The position numbers were made by a program, and so were the translations under genes. Shown piece by piece: positions 1 through 11,100 of a stretch of DNA of 64,000 nt. The notes under the pieces are model-generated. The model was not told the origin of the DNA. It did not search any database and was given only the letters and a program-made list of their open reading frames with translations. Numbering within the stretch: the first letter of the stretch is position 1; each line of letters opens with the position of its first letter. Source of the stretch: Phellopilus nigrolimitatus (Eukaryota; Basidiomycota; Agaricomycetes; Hymenochaetales; Hymenochaetaceae); contig JAJOHG010000016.1 of the NCBI GenBank assembly GCA_021029095.1, positions 248,001-312,000 on the forward strand, in the 5' to 3' direction.

Positions 1-110
1 CAAGACCGAGGCAGACTGGAAACGCGGCGTGCCGCAAAAAATACCGATTCCGAGAGAGACCAAGCTTGCACAGAAAACATGCATCCGCACGTCTGCGGCG
101 AGTCAACAAG
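1..110. repeat. Edge fragment of the accessory-region repeat
   Basis: Bases ~15-80 resemble bases ~2741-2800: both share an ACTGGAAACG core, a GTGCTGCAA-like or GTGCCGCAA-like block and an AAGCTTGC(A/G)CAG block in the same order and spacing. The window therefore starts inside another, diverged copy of the repeat that recurs at 2.4-3.7 kb and 6.8-8.1 kb. It has no coding content that I can support. Confidence 0.5.
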
Positions 111-400
111 CAGAATCTTTCCGAGATCAAATATCGACCTACCTACATGTGCAAATTACTTTACACGTTGTGCTCAAGGATACGAGATATATGCATCTGA
201 CTAACTAAATAGAGTTGGACTGTAAATGTTAGAGGGGCAAAGGTGAGAACATTCATCGGATAAAACGCCAAGAGCAGGACTACTGGTAAAGCCATTGTCG
301 ACTTGCAGAGATACGACACCCAAACCTCGTAGAATTTAAAGGAAAGCCCTTCGATATCCTCCATGTTACAAACTACAAACTACATCGGCGAGGCGACAAC

Positions 401-1429
401 CTAGCCAACAAACTGAGGCTTCTGAGCGCAAATAATATGGAAATCAAATTCTGCACCCCGCGTGTTATCCCATTCCTTCTCTAGCTCGTCAAGCAAACAG
501 TCAAAAGCTTCCTCTGTCTCAACAAAACCAAGCCCGCCAGAATTCAGAATAGGGGTCTTCATGCCACGAAAAATGCCCATAAAGTCGTCGCGCGCGTCTG
601 TACCATACTTCCCAGCCCAGGAGCCGAGTGGGATCGTTCGCTTCTCGACCCGAACGTTGACGAACTTCGCTGCCCGAAGCAGGTCAGGTATATCTGTGCT
701 GACTTCGAGTAGGAGCTCGCGGGATTCGAAAAGCGCCCGGAGCATGCGCGCGTGTTTCTCGGTAACCGGCCCACCGTGCCAGGTGCCAACCTCGCCGAGC
801 TGGACCCAGCCTCCCGGGCAGAGAACGCGGTATATCTGGTCCAGTGCCTGCCGCCATTCCGAGCGCTTGAGCGCAGCGACGAGAAGACGCTGGTGAACAA
901 TGTCGAATTTGTTCGACCAGTGTACTGGAAGAGAAACGATCGAGTTGACTGAGAATGAGGCATTCGATGGGTGCGAGCGCGGGAAGAGACGACTGTCTAT
1001 ATCTATGCCGTGTAGAATGGCCGATGAAGACAGCTCAGATGCGGCATCGAGCAGCCAGGCGCCTATCATAGCGGTGAATAAGATCGGAAAATAACGCCAA
1101 CTAGATTTCAAGTCGCACGTACCGGGGCCAACACCAGAATCGAGCACGAAGTAGCCAGTCTGGCTATTGACAGGGGTCAGAATGATCCTCCCTTCGAATG
1201 CGACTTTCAAAATGTCATGCTGAAGCTTCAGTCTGGGAGAAATATCGCGTCAATGAGTGGTATAAGACTTAAATCAGCGATGAAACTACCTTGCGGCCTC
1301 TTGTTCGTCTGAAGGGAGAACATAGTTGGCCCCAGGATACTTGTGGAAGTTACGAGCAACATGGGGAATGGGAGATGTGGTGGTGGTGGTGGTTTGGGCC
1401 TCAAGCTCTGTGGGGACGGTGCGCGACAT
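401..1429 (-). CDS. Class I SAM-dependent methyltransferase
   Basis: Three exons: 1429-1290, 1232-1123 and 1062-401, giving about 303 residues. Introns are 57 and 60 nt with GT-AG ends; the 60-nt one carries no stop codon and would read through in frame, but removing it restores motif I. The start is the ATG at 1429, giving MSRTVPTELEAQ. The spliced protein has the fungal N-terminal pattern YVLPSDEQEAARL, then methyltransferase motif I (VLDSGVGPGAW), the acidic post-I motif (HGIDID), FDIVHQRLL, and VLCPGGWVQLGE at motif III. This order is that of the fungal methyltransferase_25/LaeA-like group, which methylates unknown, often secondary-metabolite, substrates. Substrate and pathway cannot be read from the sequence, and no biosynthetic cluster lies nearby. 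The fold and family are secure, the role is not. Confidence 0.88.
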
Positions 1430-2139
1430 ATGAGTTACTCTGTCCTTTGCATACCATAGTAGAAGAGCCTCAGCAGCTTTTATATTCAAATGTGGCTATG
1501 GCTGACGCTATCTGTTCAACCATGCTGGTTCTCCAGAATAGAGTGTATCTACAGGTGTTGGCATTTAGATCTCGGTGACTATTAGATAGGTTTAGGGGGG
1601 TAGGCGAAATCGACCAGTGGAGACGTGCAAGTCATTAGTAGTGAGACCAGAAGGCAAGGTGACCTCGACAACAAGTTACTCGATTTGGACGCGAATCAAT
1701 AATGACTCCTCCAAACCGAGTGATTTGGCGTCGAGATACCTTGAGGTCACCTTGTCTTGTCTTGCCTTCCGGCGTCACTAGAAATTTGCGGGTTCCAGCG
1801 TGCCCGTAGCAGACCGCAAGAACCCAATTATGCTAAACGCCGAGCATACCGACCAGCGTCAAACACAACAACTTCCGCGTCAGGCCGGTCTAGTGCGTAT
1901 CAAAAGAAGCTTTTGATAAGTCCTAGAACTGCAAGCTCACACTGGCAGCACGGACTCAAATCGTAAATTTGCCTGATTTTCTCTCTCATCTTTGCTCCAC
2001 ATAGACATCCTGCATTGTGATTCGGAAGGTTCTGTACGATATATTAAATTCTATATCGCAAATTCAAGACTAGAAGCGTCCTGGCTGCATTCGCAACAAA
2101 CTTACAATTCATCCCATCTTCGGACGGTTCCAAATTCTA

Positions 2140-2400
2140 TGCAGACAAAAACTGGTCAGCAACGTGGAAAAGCAGAACGCACCTTGGGACCAAGCGCCGT
2201 CCGTACTACGCATATCTGCAGATTCTTGCAATCTCTTCCGTGGCGTCCTTCAGCCTGCCAAGTTCCTTGACTGTTGCCTTTGTAAATCTTCCTTTTGTAT
2301 CATTTACGGCTTTAACCAATTCCTGCTCCTGTTGGCGCGCCTCAGACTTTGGGTTGGCGGAGCTGGCACACCTCGCCCCTTCTTTCAAGTTTGGATGCTT
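2140..2400 (-). pseudogene. Decayed copy of the four-exon small-protein gene
   Basis: The minus strand at 2388-2206 reads a relic of exon 2 of the genes at 4388-5008 and 6282-6831, including KAVNDTKGRFTKATVKEL and ATEEIARICRYA. The usual start codon and first exon/intron are gone: the upstream sequence runs open into the exon. The donor that follows exon 2 has changed from T/GTGCGTAG to T/ATGCGTAG, so splicing should fail, and exon 3 is shortened to a few recognisable codons. A TATA-like stretch lies upstream on the same strand near 2450-2460. I read this as a dead member of the family. The alternative, a new gene using the open frame alone, has no supporting start codon. Confidence 0.6.
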
Positions 2401-3700
2401 GGGACAGTCTTTAAGCTGATTGACGGAGCGCAGATGAAATGTACGGCGCTTCTATACACACACCACACAGCTCCAAGCGGCAAAGAATGCTCGAATGCTC
2501 GGGGCGCCGGCCGGACGCCCACTTTGCGGAAAATGTGCAATGCGCCGGTGTGGCGTGGTGGCGGGGTCACCGTTCCCCCTGGAGCGGCATCGTACGTGTT
2601 GTGGCGGTGAGCGCGTCGCGACGTGCTGGTCGCTGCCTCTGTGCGCGGGGCTCTCTTCGCTTGAGGCGACAGGCGGCGGTGCGCATGCGTGCTTTGCTGT
2701 CCTCCAGACTTGTGCACCCTTGGTATGCTCCGCCGGGGTACACTGGAAACGAGGTGTGCTGCAAGACCGGTTACGAGACTAAGCTTGCGCAGCAAACATA
2801 TAATACAATTCAGATAAATCGCACGTTTTTGCGGAACCTTCGTTTCGGTTTGGCTCTCGGTCGAAAGACAGATCCGCAAAGTGGCTCGGGCATTCGGCGA
2901 TCTTTCTTGAGATTTTTTTCGCATTGACTGTACGGTATTTACGGACCGAGGGTAACTGGAAAACCGAAGGGCCGCTGTAGACGCTGTATAGTATGGCGAG
3001 ATAACAAGCAGAATCTGAGTCGTAAAACTTGATTGTCATCAAGTTACAGGAGACCACCAACGCGGGATGAGCATCTACAGCCATTGGCTCGCCTTCGAGG
3101 GGCCCCTTTTCCAGAGCGAAAAAAGGAACATCGAGTACACCTCTCTCATCCCTCCTCTTTGTTCCCTGCGGATCAAACACTGAGGGATCAGCAAAACTCC
3201 GAGTCGCGCCTCATCCGATCGGCAAATTTGTGCCATAAACCGATATCACTCGGAAGAAGACATACCTATACAATGGATGAGACGTTGCCTCGCCCGCGAA
3301 AGATGACCTAAGCGGTACAAATCGACAGAAGTTGGCTCTTTCGAAGGTGCACGGGAGGCCGGGTCGAGTTTGGTTAGGCAGCCCGTCCGTTATACAGCTT
3401 GGGTGCTGCGTGGATATTCGTATTGCCGCGAGAGTACCTCCACAATGTCGATAGCATAGGTTGAGAGTTTACAGGGGCCTAAGGGCAAGAGTTGCGCACT
3501 GACCTGACGTGCTCTTCTAGTTCGAGCGCGAAAAGGACGAGCTGCAGTAAGGTCCTAGAAATACCTCGTTTTGCTTTTCCGAACCCGTCCTCCTAAAGAG
3601 ACGTCAAGTCTGCGGGGAGATTAGAAAAGAGGAGTTGATAATATCAGATTATCGTATTCAAGCTACGCACAGAAGTGCGTCGAAGGGAATTTCCTCCTCT
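2400..3700. repeat. Direct repeat copy R1
   Basis: About 1.3 kb that matches 6840-8107 in the same orientation. Easily seen blocks are the TATACACACA plus TTTGCGG section, GATATCACTCGG/GGTATCACTCGG at ~3242 and ~7633, the TTAGGCAGCCCGTC block at 3374 and 7762, and the CGCGAGAGTACCTCCACAATGTCGA section at 3428 and 7815. In both copies the repeat is the upstream flank of a minus-strand small-protein gene (2140-2400 and 6282-6831). It carries no long conserved frame, so I treat it as promoter plus intergenic sequence duplicated together with the gene. Confidence 0.75.
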
Positions 3701-3823
3701 CACCTGCCAAAGATTTGAGGCAACCGGTTCGCGACCGGTTCGGTAAATCGCGCCTCCTCCCTTGCCTCCTCGCTTTCTTAACGCTCACTGCTAACATTTA
3801 ACTGATATCATTTCATTGTGCAG

Positions 3824-4316
3824 TGGCGTGCCCCGCTTCCCTTGACCGCATCCTCCCTCCCGTTCCACACCGCGCTCGTGCGCTAAGTCGCTATCTCGCA
3901 GCAGGCGGGGCTCGTGCCCATCGTCGAGCCGGACGTCGACTTCGGCGGGGACGCGTCCCTCGCGCGCAGCGTCGAAGTCCGCGCGCGCGCGCTCTCGCGC
4001 TCATCTACGCGCGCTGCGTGGCGTACGGCGTGCTCCTCGAGGGCACGCTGCTCAAGCCGTCCTTCCCGCAGCCGGGTATGAACCAGGGCGTCGCAGGCGT
4101 CGTGTTCCTCGGCGGCGGTCTACCCGACGCGGCCGCGTACCTGCAGGTATCGAACACGCTGCTGAGCGCGTCGCAGGACGGGAGGCCGGGGGAAAGAGGG
4201 AGTACGCGCGCGTGCCGCCGCTGACGTTCTCGTTCGGCCGCGGGCTGCAGGGCGACGCGATGATGACGTGGGCGGCGGACGACGAGGCGGGTGCGCGTGC
4301 GGTGTTCAGGAGCTGA
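3824..4316 (+). pseudogene. Broken class I fructose-bisphosphate aldolase fragment
   Basis: Translation in shifting frames gives QQAGLVPIVEPDVDFGG, YGVLLEGTLLKPSFPQPG, AGVVFLGGGLPDAAAYL and LTFSFGRGLQGDAMMTW. These correspond in order to the class I aldolase segments around GLVPIVEPE, LEGTLLKPNM, GICFLSGG and LSFSYGRALQ. The reading frame has a stop at 3884-3886, a shift near 3985 and another near 4190, then ends at TGA 4314-4316. A proper intron end (CTAAC at ~3790, TTTCATTGTGCAG to 3823) precedes it, so the fragment was copied from genomic DNA rather than cDNA. Only the C-terminal half is present, and no upstream exons are visible. High GC and its position between small-protein genes suggest a captured gene piece. 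Confidence 0.8.
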
Positions 4317-4387
4317 GCCCAGAAGAAACAAGTTATGAGTTATAAAATGTATTATGTAAGCTACTTCCATTGCATAAGCAAGCAATA

Positions 4388-5008
4388 TTAGCTAATTATA
4401 GACGGTGGCAACAACTGCGCACGATTGTCCTGTACATGTACGGTCTCTTCCTGCTCGTTCGCTATGGCACGGCATACTAACTCGATGTATCCTATTGGCG
4501 CTGAGTACACGGACTTGTCTGCATTGCTATCAACAGGATTCGTCGGATACTTTGTCACTGTATTTGGCACATACGCCACGGAAAGAATAAGTTAGTTCTG
4601 CATGTAGTCTCTCGAGGGATTTCATATCTTACGTCTGATACACACCCATCCACTGGGCATCATTTTGTAGTAGAGTTTGCAGCCTTGTTCTGTAACAGCT
4701 TTAGCTTCAAGAAAGAGAGAAAAAGAAATGGTCAGCAACGCTCGAAACGGAGCCCAGCGCGCGACCACATGCACTGGCCGCAGCGCGCCGTCCGAACTAC
4801 GCACATTCGCAGATTCTCTCGATCTCTTTCTTGGCGCACTCCAGCTCGCCAGGGTTCTCGACTGTTGCCTCGGTAAATGTGCCTTCCGCTTCATTTATGG
4901 CACTAGCCCGTGACTATGCGCCCGTTTCAGGATCTGAGGCACTTGCAGCTCTAATCGCAGACTCACGGCGTGGTGGGCGTTCAGAGCCTCGTTATCGGAA
5001 TCGCTCAT
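4388..5008 (-). CDS. Small four-exon protein, family copy 2
   Basis: Exons 5008-4967 (42 nt), 4913-4805 (109), 4704-4633 (72) and 4557-4388 (170) give 130 residues with no break. The first three exons have exactly the same lengths and phases as those of the gene at 6282-6831. The protein starts MSDSDNEALNAHHA, then AINEAEGTFTEATVENPGEL, a lysine/glutamate-rich stretch, KAVTEQGCKLYYKMMPSG, WVCIR at the exon 3 end, and a last exon opening with a threonine-lysine-rich stretch. It is hydrophilic, with no signal peptide and no membrane segment. Its tail is ~20 residues longer than that of the sister copy, ending PPSIIS. I do not recognise the family and infer no function. Conservation of frame, start and splice sites while intron sequence diverges argues that it is a real gene. 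Confidence 0.55.
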
Positions 5009-5429
5009 TTTATAATTTGGCTCTTACGCTTGCGGCTTCTTGCAACTGATTGGGAGGTTCTGGGACGGGCTGATAGCGGGACTATTATGCCAGCTGCAAT
5101 CGGTGCTGTTCAGCAGAATGTCCTGGTTTGGTACTCGTAGTTCCGAGCCGCAAAGAACGCGCCGGGCTACTGCGGTGCGCAAAGGTACATGAAATGTGCA
5201 ATGTGTTAGTGAGTGCGGTGGCGTACGAGCGAAACCGTTTTCAGCTTTGCGTTAGAGCACTTAGTGCCCTTATTCATTATTTAAAAACGGGGACACGGGC
5301 GCTTGACGGCGCTGCCAGTATCCCTACAGTTCGAACGTCCACAACGGCTTATGTTCTTAGTATCTTCTGGCCTTTTTCGTTCTCACAGTTGCTATGATTC
5401 TAATGGCTTCTGGTGACGGCACTTGCAAA

Positions 5430-5955
5430 ATCAACTTGCATTACCTCATTGTGTACTTGTACAGCTTAATGACCTTGTAGCGCCTTCCACAACGTCAAAT
5501 AAGTTTAATTATGTTTTTTTGAGGCATATGAAATCATAGGTAGTGAGTATGCTCAATATGCGCTAATATGCTAATATCCGCATAATTGTTGTCACTGCTA
5601 GATGAACGGTAAGTACAATCGCGTTTTCGCGTGTAGCAAAGTAAACCAGAGTATAGTCTGCCGTGCCCTTTACGTGACACTAGCACATGAAAGCCACCGA
5701 AAACCGGGAGAAAAGGTGGACAGTGGCGGATGATGATGAACGGAATCGCATAGCAATAACAACAGTGCCTGCGAGTCGGAAAGCCCGGATGACAGGTCTT
5801 GCAGGAGCGCATATAAGTTATCGAAATTTTCGATGTTATCACTCATCCATAACTTTTGGTACTCACCCATACGACCCCATTCGCCCAGTCGCGACTAAAT
5901 ACAATACTACAATCTTAGAGATAAGTGGTATAGCGGTGTCCCGGTGCCGTGTGAT
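5430..5955 (+). pseudogene. Decayed copy of the small CaaX-type gene (promoter, exon 1, exon 2)
   Basis: The upstream module TAGTGAGTATGCTCAATA at ~5540, a CCGCATAATTGTTG block and TCTGCCGTGCCC at ~5661 match the promoters of the genes at 31012, 33138 and 34973. The TATAAG box of those genes is TACGTG here. Exon 1 is open from ATG 5687 to 5816, the acceptor CGCCCAG ends at 5888, and exon 2 follows (ATKYNTTILEISG). Beyond ~5950 the sequence turns GC-rich and unrelated, so the last exon with the CaaX end is lost. An open frame of 184 codons from 5687 exists only by reading through the intron. It lies head to head with the gene at 4388-5008. Confidence 0.6.
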
Positions 5956-6281
5956 TGGCCGGCTTGCGGTTAGGGGCCGGGCGAGCGGGAGGGCGGACTT
6001 GAGAAGACAGACAAAGCATTATACCTGCTTTGGCTCCGGCGTGGGACGGGCGCAGACCTGGGAGGGGAGGGACAGCTGGGGCCGCCCGTCAGCCTTCAGA
6101 TTAAGGCGTCGAGCGGTATGGGTGTTGGCGTTCGGAGCGCGCGGCGGGCGTCCGCCGAGTCAGCACTTGTTTCCAAAAACCTCGCGTCCGGCGATCACTA
6201 CCATTACATGTATATACACAAACAACAAAAATAAACTATAAACGTTCGCAACGACTGAACATAGCTGTCTTGCACGGTCCC

Positions 6282-6831
6282 TTACTTTTTGCACTCGCTT
6301 GCCATGGTTTCGCATGCCAATTTGATGACGGATGCTTGCAGCAAGTACACGGCCTTGTCTTCATTGAGATTAACCGGCTTTGTCGGCTCCAATTTTGTCA
6401 CTGTATTGGGCAGTATGAGTACTCTCCATGTAGTCTCTCGAGAAATTTCACGCCTTACATCTGATGCATATGCTCCCATCGGAAAGCTCCTTGTAGTAGA
6501 GTTTGCAATCGTATTTTGTAACAAATTTGGCTTCAAGAAAGCAGAACTGGTCAGCAGCGTGGACAAGTGATGGAAGCAGAGCCCAGCGCGCGACCAAGCA
6601 CTGGTTGCCGCCGTCCGAACTACGCACATTTGTAGATACTCTCGATCTCTTCCGTGGCACACTTCAGAGGACCAGGTTTCTCGACTGTTGCCTGTGTAAA
6701 CGTGCCTTGTGCTTCATTTACTTTTTTGACCTTGGCCTACAAACCCGTTTCAGGGTCAGTCGCATTTGCGGCTCTAATTGCAGACTCACCGGGTTCATGG
6801 AAATGATAACACTGGCATCGTCGTCACCCAT
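6282..6831 (-). CDS. Small four-exon protein, family copy 3
   Basis: Exons 6831-6790 (42 nt), 6736-6628 (109), 6530-6459 (72) and 6400-6282 (119) give 113 residues without a break. Introns are 53, 97 and 58 nt. The protein runs MGDDDASVIISMNP, then VNEAQGTFTQATVEKPG, ATEEIESIYK, KFVTKYDCKLYYKELSDG, SICIR at the exon 3 end, and a lysine-rich last exon ending ASECKK. It is hydrophilic, with no signal peptide or membrane span. The third exon (KYDCKLYYKELSDGSICIR) is flanked by phase-1 introns and resembles exon 2 of the CaaX-type genes (KYGSTVIEDYSKPGMYVIR), also flanked by phase-1 introns; I infer a common ancestor. Function unknown. The upstream flank is repeat R2. Confidence 0.58.
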
Positions 6832-6839
6832 CCTTTGAG

Positions 6840-8107
6840 TTTATTTTTGAAGCTTGGGACGTTTTAAGCTGGTTTGAAGGCACTGGGACGGGCTGTTACC
6901 GGGACTGCTTTGCTCTTTGCAATTGATGGAGCGCAGAAGAATTTACGTTGTTTTTATACACACAGTTCTGAGCAGCAAAGAACGCGCCGGATCCTCACTG
7001 CTGCGGTGCGCGACGGTCGCACACTTTGCGGGGGGAAACGACAATGTGCAATGTGCCGGTGTTGCGCGGTGGCGCAAGTCTCGTTCCCTGGGGAGTGACA
7101 TCGTATGCGTTGCACTTTGCTCCTGCCTGCCGTAGGCTCGTGGCGACTTGCGCCGGCTCCGGTTTGGCCGCTGCCTCCATGCATGCGGCGTCAAGTCCGG
7201 TGGCAAACTTGATCTGGACTTTCTCCACCTGAGGTGGTGAGTACTGCGTTCTTTGCTGCACACCTTGTCTCCCCTCTCGCCCTACGCCAAGCATGAAACA
7301 CCCATGCCCGGTTGATACGTGCTACCGCCGGGACGGGTTATGACGCCCTCCCTCCGACCTTGCGGAGACGATCCGGAAGACGATCCGAGCGCTATAGATA
7401 CCTGCATTGTATAGTGCGGAGAGATAGCAAGTAGTATCTAATTCGTTCTCAGGTCATATGAGACCCCTCCCCCACGCGAGATGAGCATCTACGGGTGCTG
7501 ACTTCTGCCCGAGCGAAACGGAAAGTAAAGTGCACCTCTCTTTTCTCTTCTCTCTGTACTCTGAGGGTCAAATTCCAAAATCAGTGAAACTCCGAGTCGC
7601 GTCTCCTCCGATTGGCAAACGCGCGCCATAAACCGGTATCACTCGGGAGAAGATATACTTATACAATAGGTGGGGCGTCGCCTCGCCCACGTAAGATGGC
7701 CTAGGACTCACAGAAGTCTGTTCTTCAGAAGTTGTGTGGGAGGCCAAGTCGAATCTGGTTAGGCAGCCCGTCAGCTATATAGCTTGGGCGCTGCATGGAT
7801 ATTCATATTACCGCGAGAGTACCTCCACAATGTCGACAGTATAAGTTAAGAGTTTACAGAGGTTGAAGAGCAAGTCCTGCGCACTATGACGTGCTCTTCT
7901 AGCTTGAGCGAGAAAGGGGAGGGACGGGCTGTAGTAAAGAATCGGAGATGCGTCATCTTGCTTTTCAGAACCCGTTTTCCCTCAAAAAGAGATCACGTTC
8001 GTTAAGTCTGTGGCGAGATCGGAAAAAGGAGAGCGATGAGGATGAGATGTGATTATTATCGTGTCTAAGCTGCGCGCAGGCGAGAGTCGGAAAGGGAGTT
8101 TCCGCAC
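6840..8107. repeat. Direct repeat copy R2
   Basis: This is the second copy of the 2400-3700 repeat, in direct orientation and diverged by many substitutions and small indels. It begins at the start codon side of the minus-strand small gene and ends near a GGGAGTTTCCGCACT stretch matching GGGAATTTCCTCCTC at 3693. It shows no conserved coding frame. Confidence 0.75.
6951..6958 (-). promoter_or_regulatory. TATA box of the small gene at 6282-6831
   Basis: The minus strand reads TATAAAAA about 120 nt upstream of the ATG at 6831. The corresponding place in the decayed copy (near 2450-2460) reads TATAGAAG. The location and conservation suggest the core promoter. Confidence 0.45.
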
Positions 8108-11100
8108 TTGAGACAGACATCTGTGGGAGACCGGTTGCGGCAATGTACGGAGAAGACTATTAGAGTTTCGGCGCTTGTCACCGTCCCGCTTCGCAGCGCT
8201 CGGAGCGTTCCAAGTTCGAGTGAACGTGAAGATAGTTTTGCCGTCAGGTGCTTGCTTTGCCTATACAGAACAGACGTCTTTGGAAAAGCTCGCAATTTGT
8301 ACGCGCTCGCGGGAGGGGAAGATCGACGGGGAGATCGACACGGCTGAACGGCGGAAGCGGCTGAGGACCCAGGACACCTCCTGAGAGGGGCGTGACAATC
8401 TTATGTTACGCTGGATTTTTAGACTTAGCCTGAGCGGGAGCCCAGGTACGTGCAATAAATTCATAGAGTACGCCGAAAGCTGCTGATGAACAATCCTTCA
8501 AAGAAACGCAATGAGGTAGCTATAATTTGTATTCCTGCCAGCAGTAATCCGTGCAGTAGTTTTCATCTGCATTTTGCCGAATACGCGCAGATGCGCAGAT
8601 ACGCGTGCGATGAACACCGACGAAACTCCGAGTTTGTAAAACAATTCCGGAGCCGTGCGCGCAGCTCGCGCAGGATCGCAGACGCATGGCCCGCCAAACG
8701 CTAGTTTTACGTAACACGCGTTTTGTGCTCAGAGATCAAGGAACCATTCCCGCGCGAGTGCGTGCGAGGAATTTATTTTTCGGCTGGCGTATGCGCGAGG
8801 AGAAGGGTTTTAGGTACCACGAAGGTAAGGATCCGTTCGGCATGCCGTACGTGCGTGCACGCTCTGGTGCTAGGCCTAACGTGCGCTATCGCAGTCAGGG
8901 GCGCGATTCGGAGGGGGAAGTTGTGTACTGCGGATGGCTCGGGGTGAGACGGCAAAGGGAAAGAGAGAGGAAATGAGGGTGAAAATGGGAAAGTGAGGAC
9001 TTACGAGACAGATTGCCAAGAGCTCGCGTTGACTTCATCTATAGTTGAGCTTGTAGACAAAGGTCCTTCAACATCGCTAGCCTACGCTCATGCGTGAGAG
9101 GCTCCCGCTCGTCGGCACACGCGCAACCAGCGTGCCTTAAAGAAGTATAAATATAGAAAGAAATGACAAGCTTCAGGTAGATGTGAAGATAGGATAACAT
9201 TTAGTAGCGCAAAATTCATGTGGCAGATCCAATGCGCGCATTGCCTCCGCAACAAAAAACATGGAGGATGCCGGTAGAATGGTCAGATCCGGGAGAGGCT
9301 CGTAGCAGAAAAAGCTCCAGCTCTGGCTTCAGCTATACACCTCCGTCCTTCGCGCGATTCGCTTCCACTCACGCTCCTGCGAGCGAGCCGATACGCCGTG
9401 CGAACCTGTGAAAGCGAGCGGTGATTCTTTGAGGGAATGCTGCGGATGTACCCTTCTGTTTAGCAAATAGATGGTATGAGGGTTATTGAACAAGTTCATA
9501 GTAGATGCAGGAACTTAAGAGCCCGAGGATGCGGACGACTATATGGGGTGTCGATAGCGACACGTATACAAAGCATAAAAAAGGTCAGAAAGAGTCCCAA
9601 TATTAGTTTAGTTCACATGTATATCGATCAGTAGAGAAGAAACTGATGATTAGACTTTCTCATCGTCGCAGAGTCTAGAGCTTTGTGCATCCCAAGCCAC
9701 ATTTAGTAGCCAAATAAATAACAAATTCAAGAAAGTTCAGAACAGGCTAAACAAACAACATATTTAAGGGTCGCCGATCAAAGTCGAAGCACGAACTCGG
9801 TGATGTATCCTCTGCAGGGTCGAGTAACACGACGGAATCAATCTATAGTCTGGGATTCAATTTATAGTCTGGGGGCGCCCCACAGCCTTCGTACACGCCT
9901 AATGCACGTTTTGTAAATCCTGCAGGTACATCCGGCACGTGATTTTCTCGCGAATCAATCGCCGCGAATTTCGCCATGAGAAACGTCGGAAGCTTGCCCA
10001 ATGCTGAGGAAGGGCATTTTGCTTCAATGTATGAAATTAAGCGACGTAAAGCTCGCTTGCACGCAGCGTAAGTCCGCACGTGCGATAGCGCCTGGGAGTC
10101 TTCGGCATGTAGAAGGTCTTAGCGAGTGTTCGCGAGGGAAAACAAGGACACGAACTGGAGATCTAGGAATTGCGAAGGCAGGACTTGTCGGACACGGTGA
10201 GCGCGTCGCCGAAGCCGTGGACTTCAGGATAATCAAATCGTGTCCTATTGGCGAGCTTGAGTTGACCACGTTTCTTTTGTCCCGACTCCTTACTAGTAGA
10301 TTGCCCAAGAGCCGAGCCGCAGTAGGTTCGAAGGGGCCACCGTGGGTGCACGAGCTTAATGATCAAAGCATGATCAAAGCATGGTGGGGTGTTTATTGAA
10401 GTTTGGCTGAGAGGGTTGGAGGTCAGCAACGTTGACAACTTTTGATGGGGGACATCGTTTACTGATTTACTATTCCGATTGCGATAAAGTCCTGTGCCGA
10501 CCCTAGGTAAATCAAACGTATGTTTGAGCACAAGCCACTTACGAACGTGTTGTTGTGAAGAGAGACGAAACGTTCTTTAGATAGCACTAAAAATACGCGG
10601 GGAATTCAACCACCAGTGTGTGGTTGGACTCCAAGAATATCTGAAGCATAGAGAAACAAACTTGGTTCAAACCTTCTACACAATGGCAACTTAGAGTTCA
10701 GAGTTTGAGCTGATCTAAAATAGCCTACTAGACTAATGCATGCATAACTTATCGCACTTGTCTCGGCAAGGACTTCTATCTGTATATCTGAGCATGGCTG
10801 AGCAAAGGAAGCATACAGTGCAAACTCAATAATTAGTAGCGACAACCAGAAAGTGCATACCTGAGTTCGAGTCTTAACGGAAGTTCGATTCCGGCGCAAT
10901 CTCGCAGCAACTGGAAATGTGGGAGCGCGCGCATGGCGATTAGTCGGCGACGTGTTTATAGACAGAGATCATACCCAAACTTGGCAGATTGAGGCAGCCC
11001 AGATACCAGGAATGTATTGAAGAAGCTTGGATGGGCTGGGTGGCCGAAAGGGAAGACTGAAGGAACACGTGAGGGCATGCCAATAGTCCATGTGGTGAGG

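Noticed and set aside
2385..2927. Long overlapping frames on both strands within repeat R1
   Set aside because: Low-complexity Arg-rich translation on both strands, not conserved in frame with repeat R2.
5687..6241. 184-codon open frame
   Set aside because: It is open only by reading through the intron conserved in the family, then through unrelated GC-rich sequence; it has no protein-like second half.
9843..10531. Minus-strand frames with protein-like pieces (FLMAKFAAIDSRENHVPD and others)
   Set aside because: The pieces lie in different frames without matching splice sites, and I do not recognise a family.
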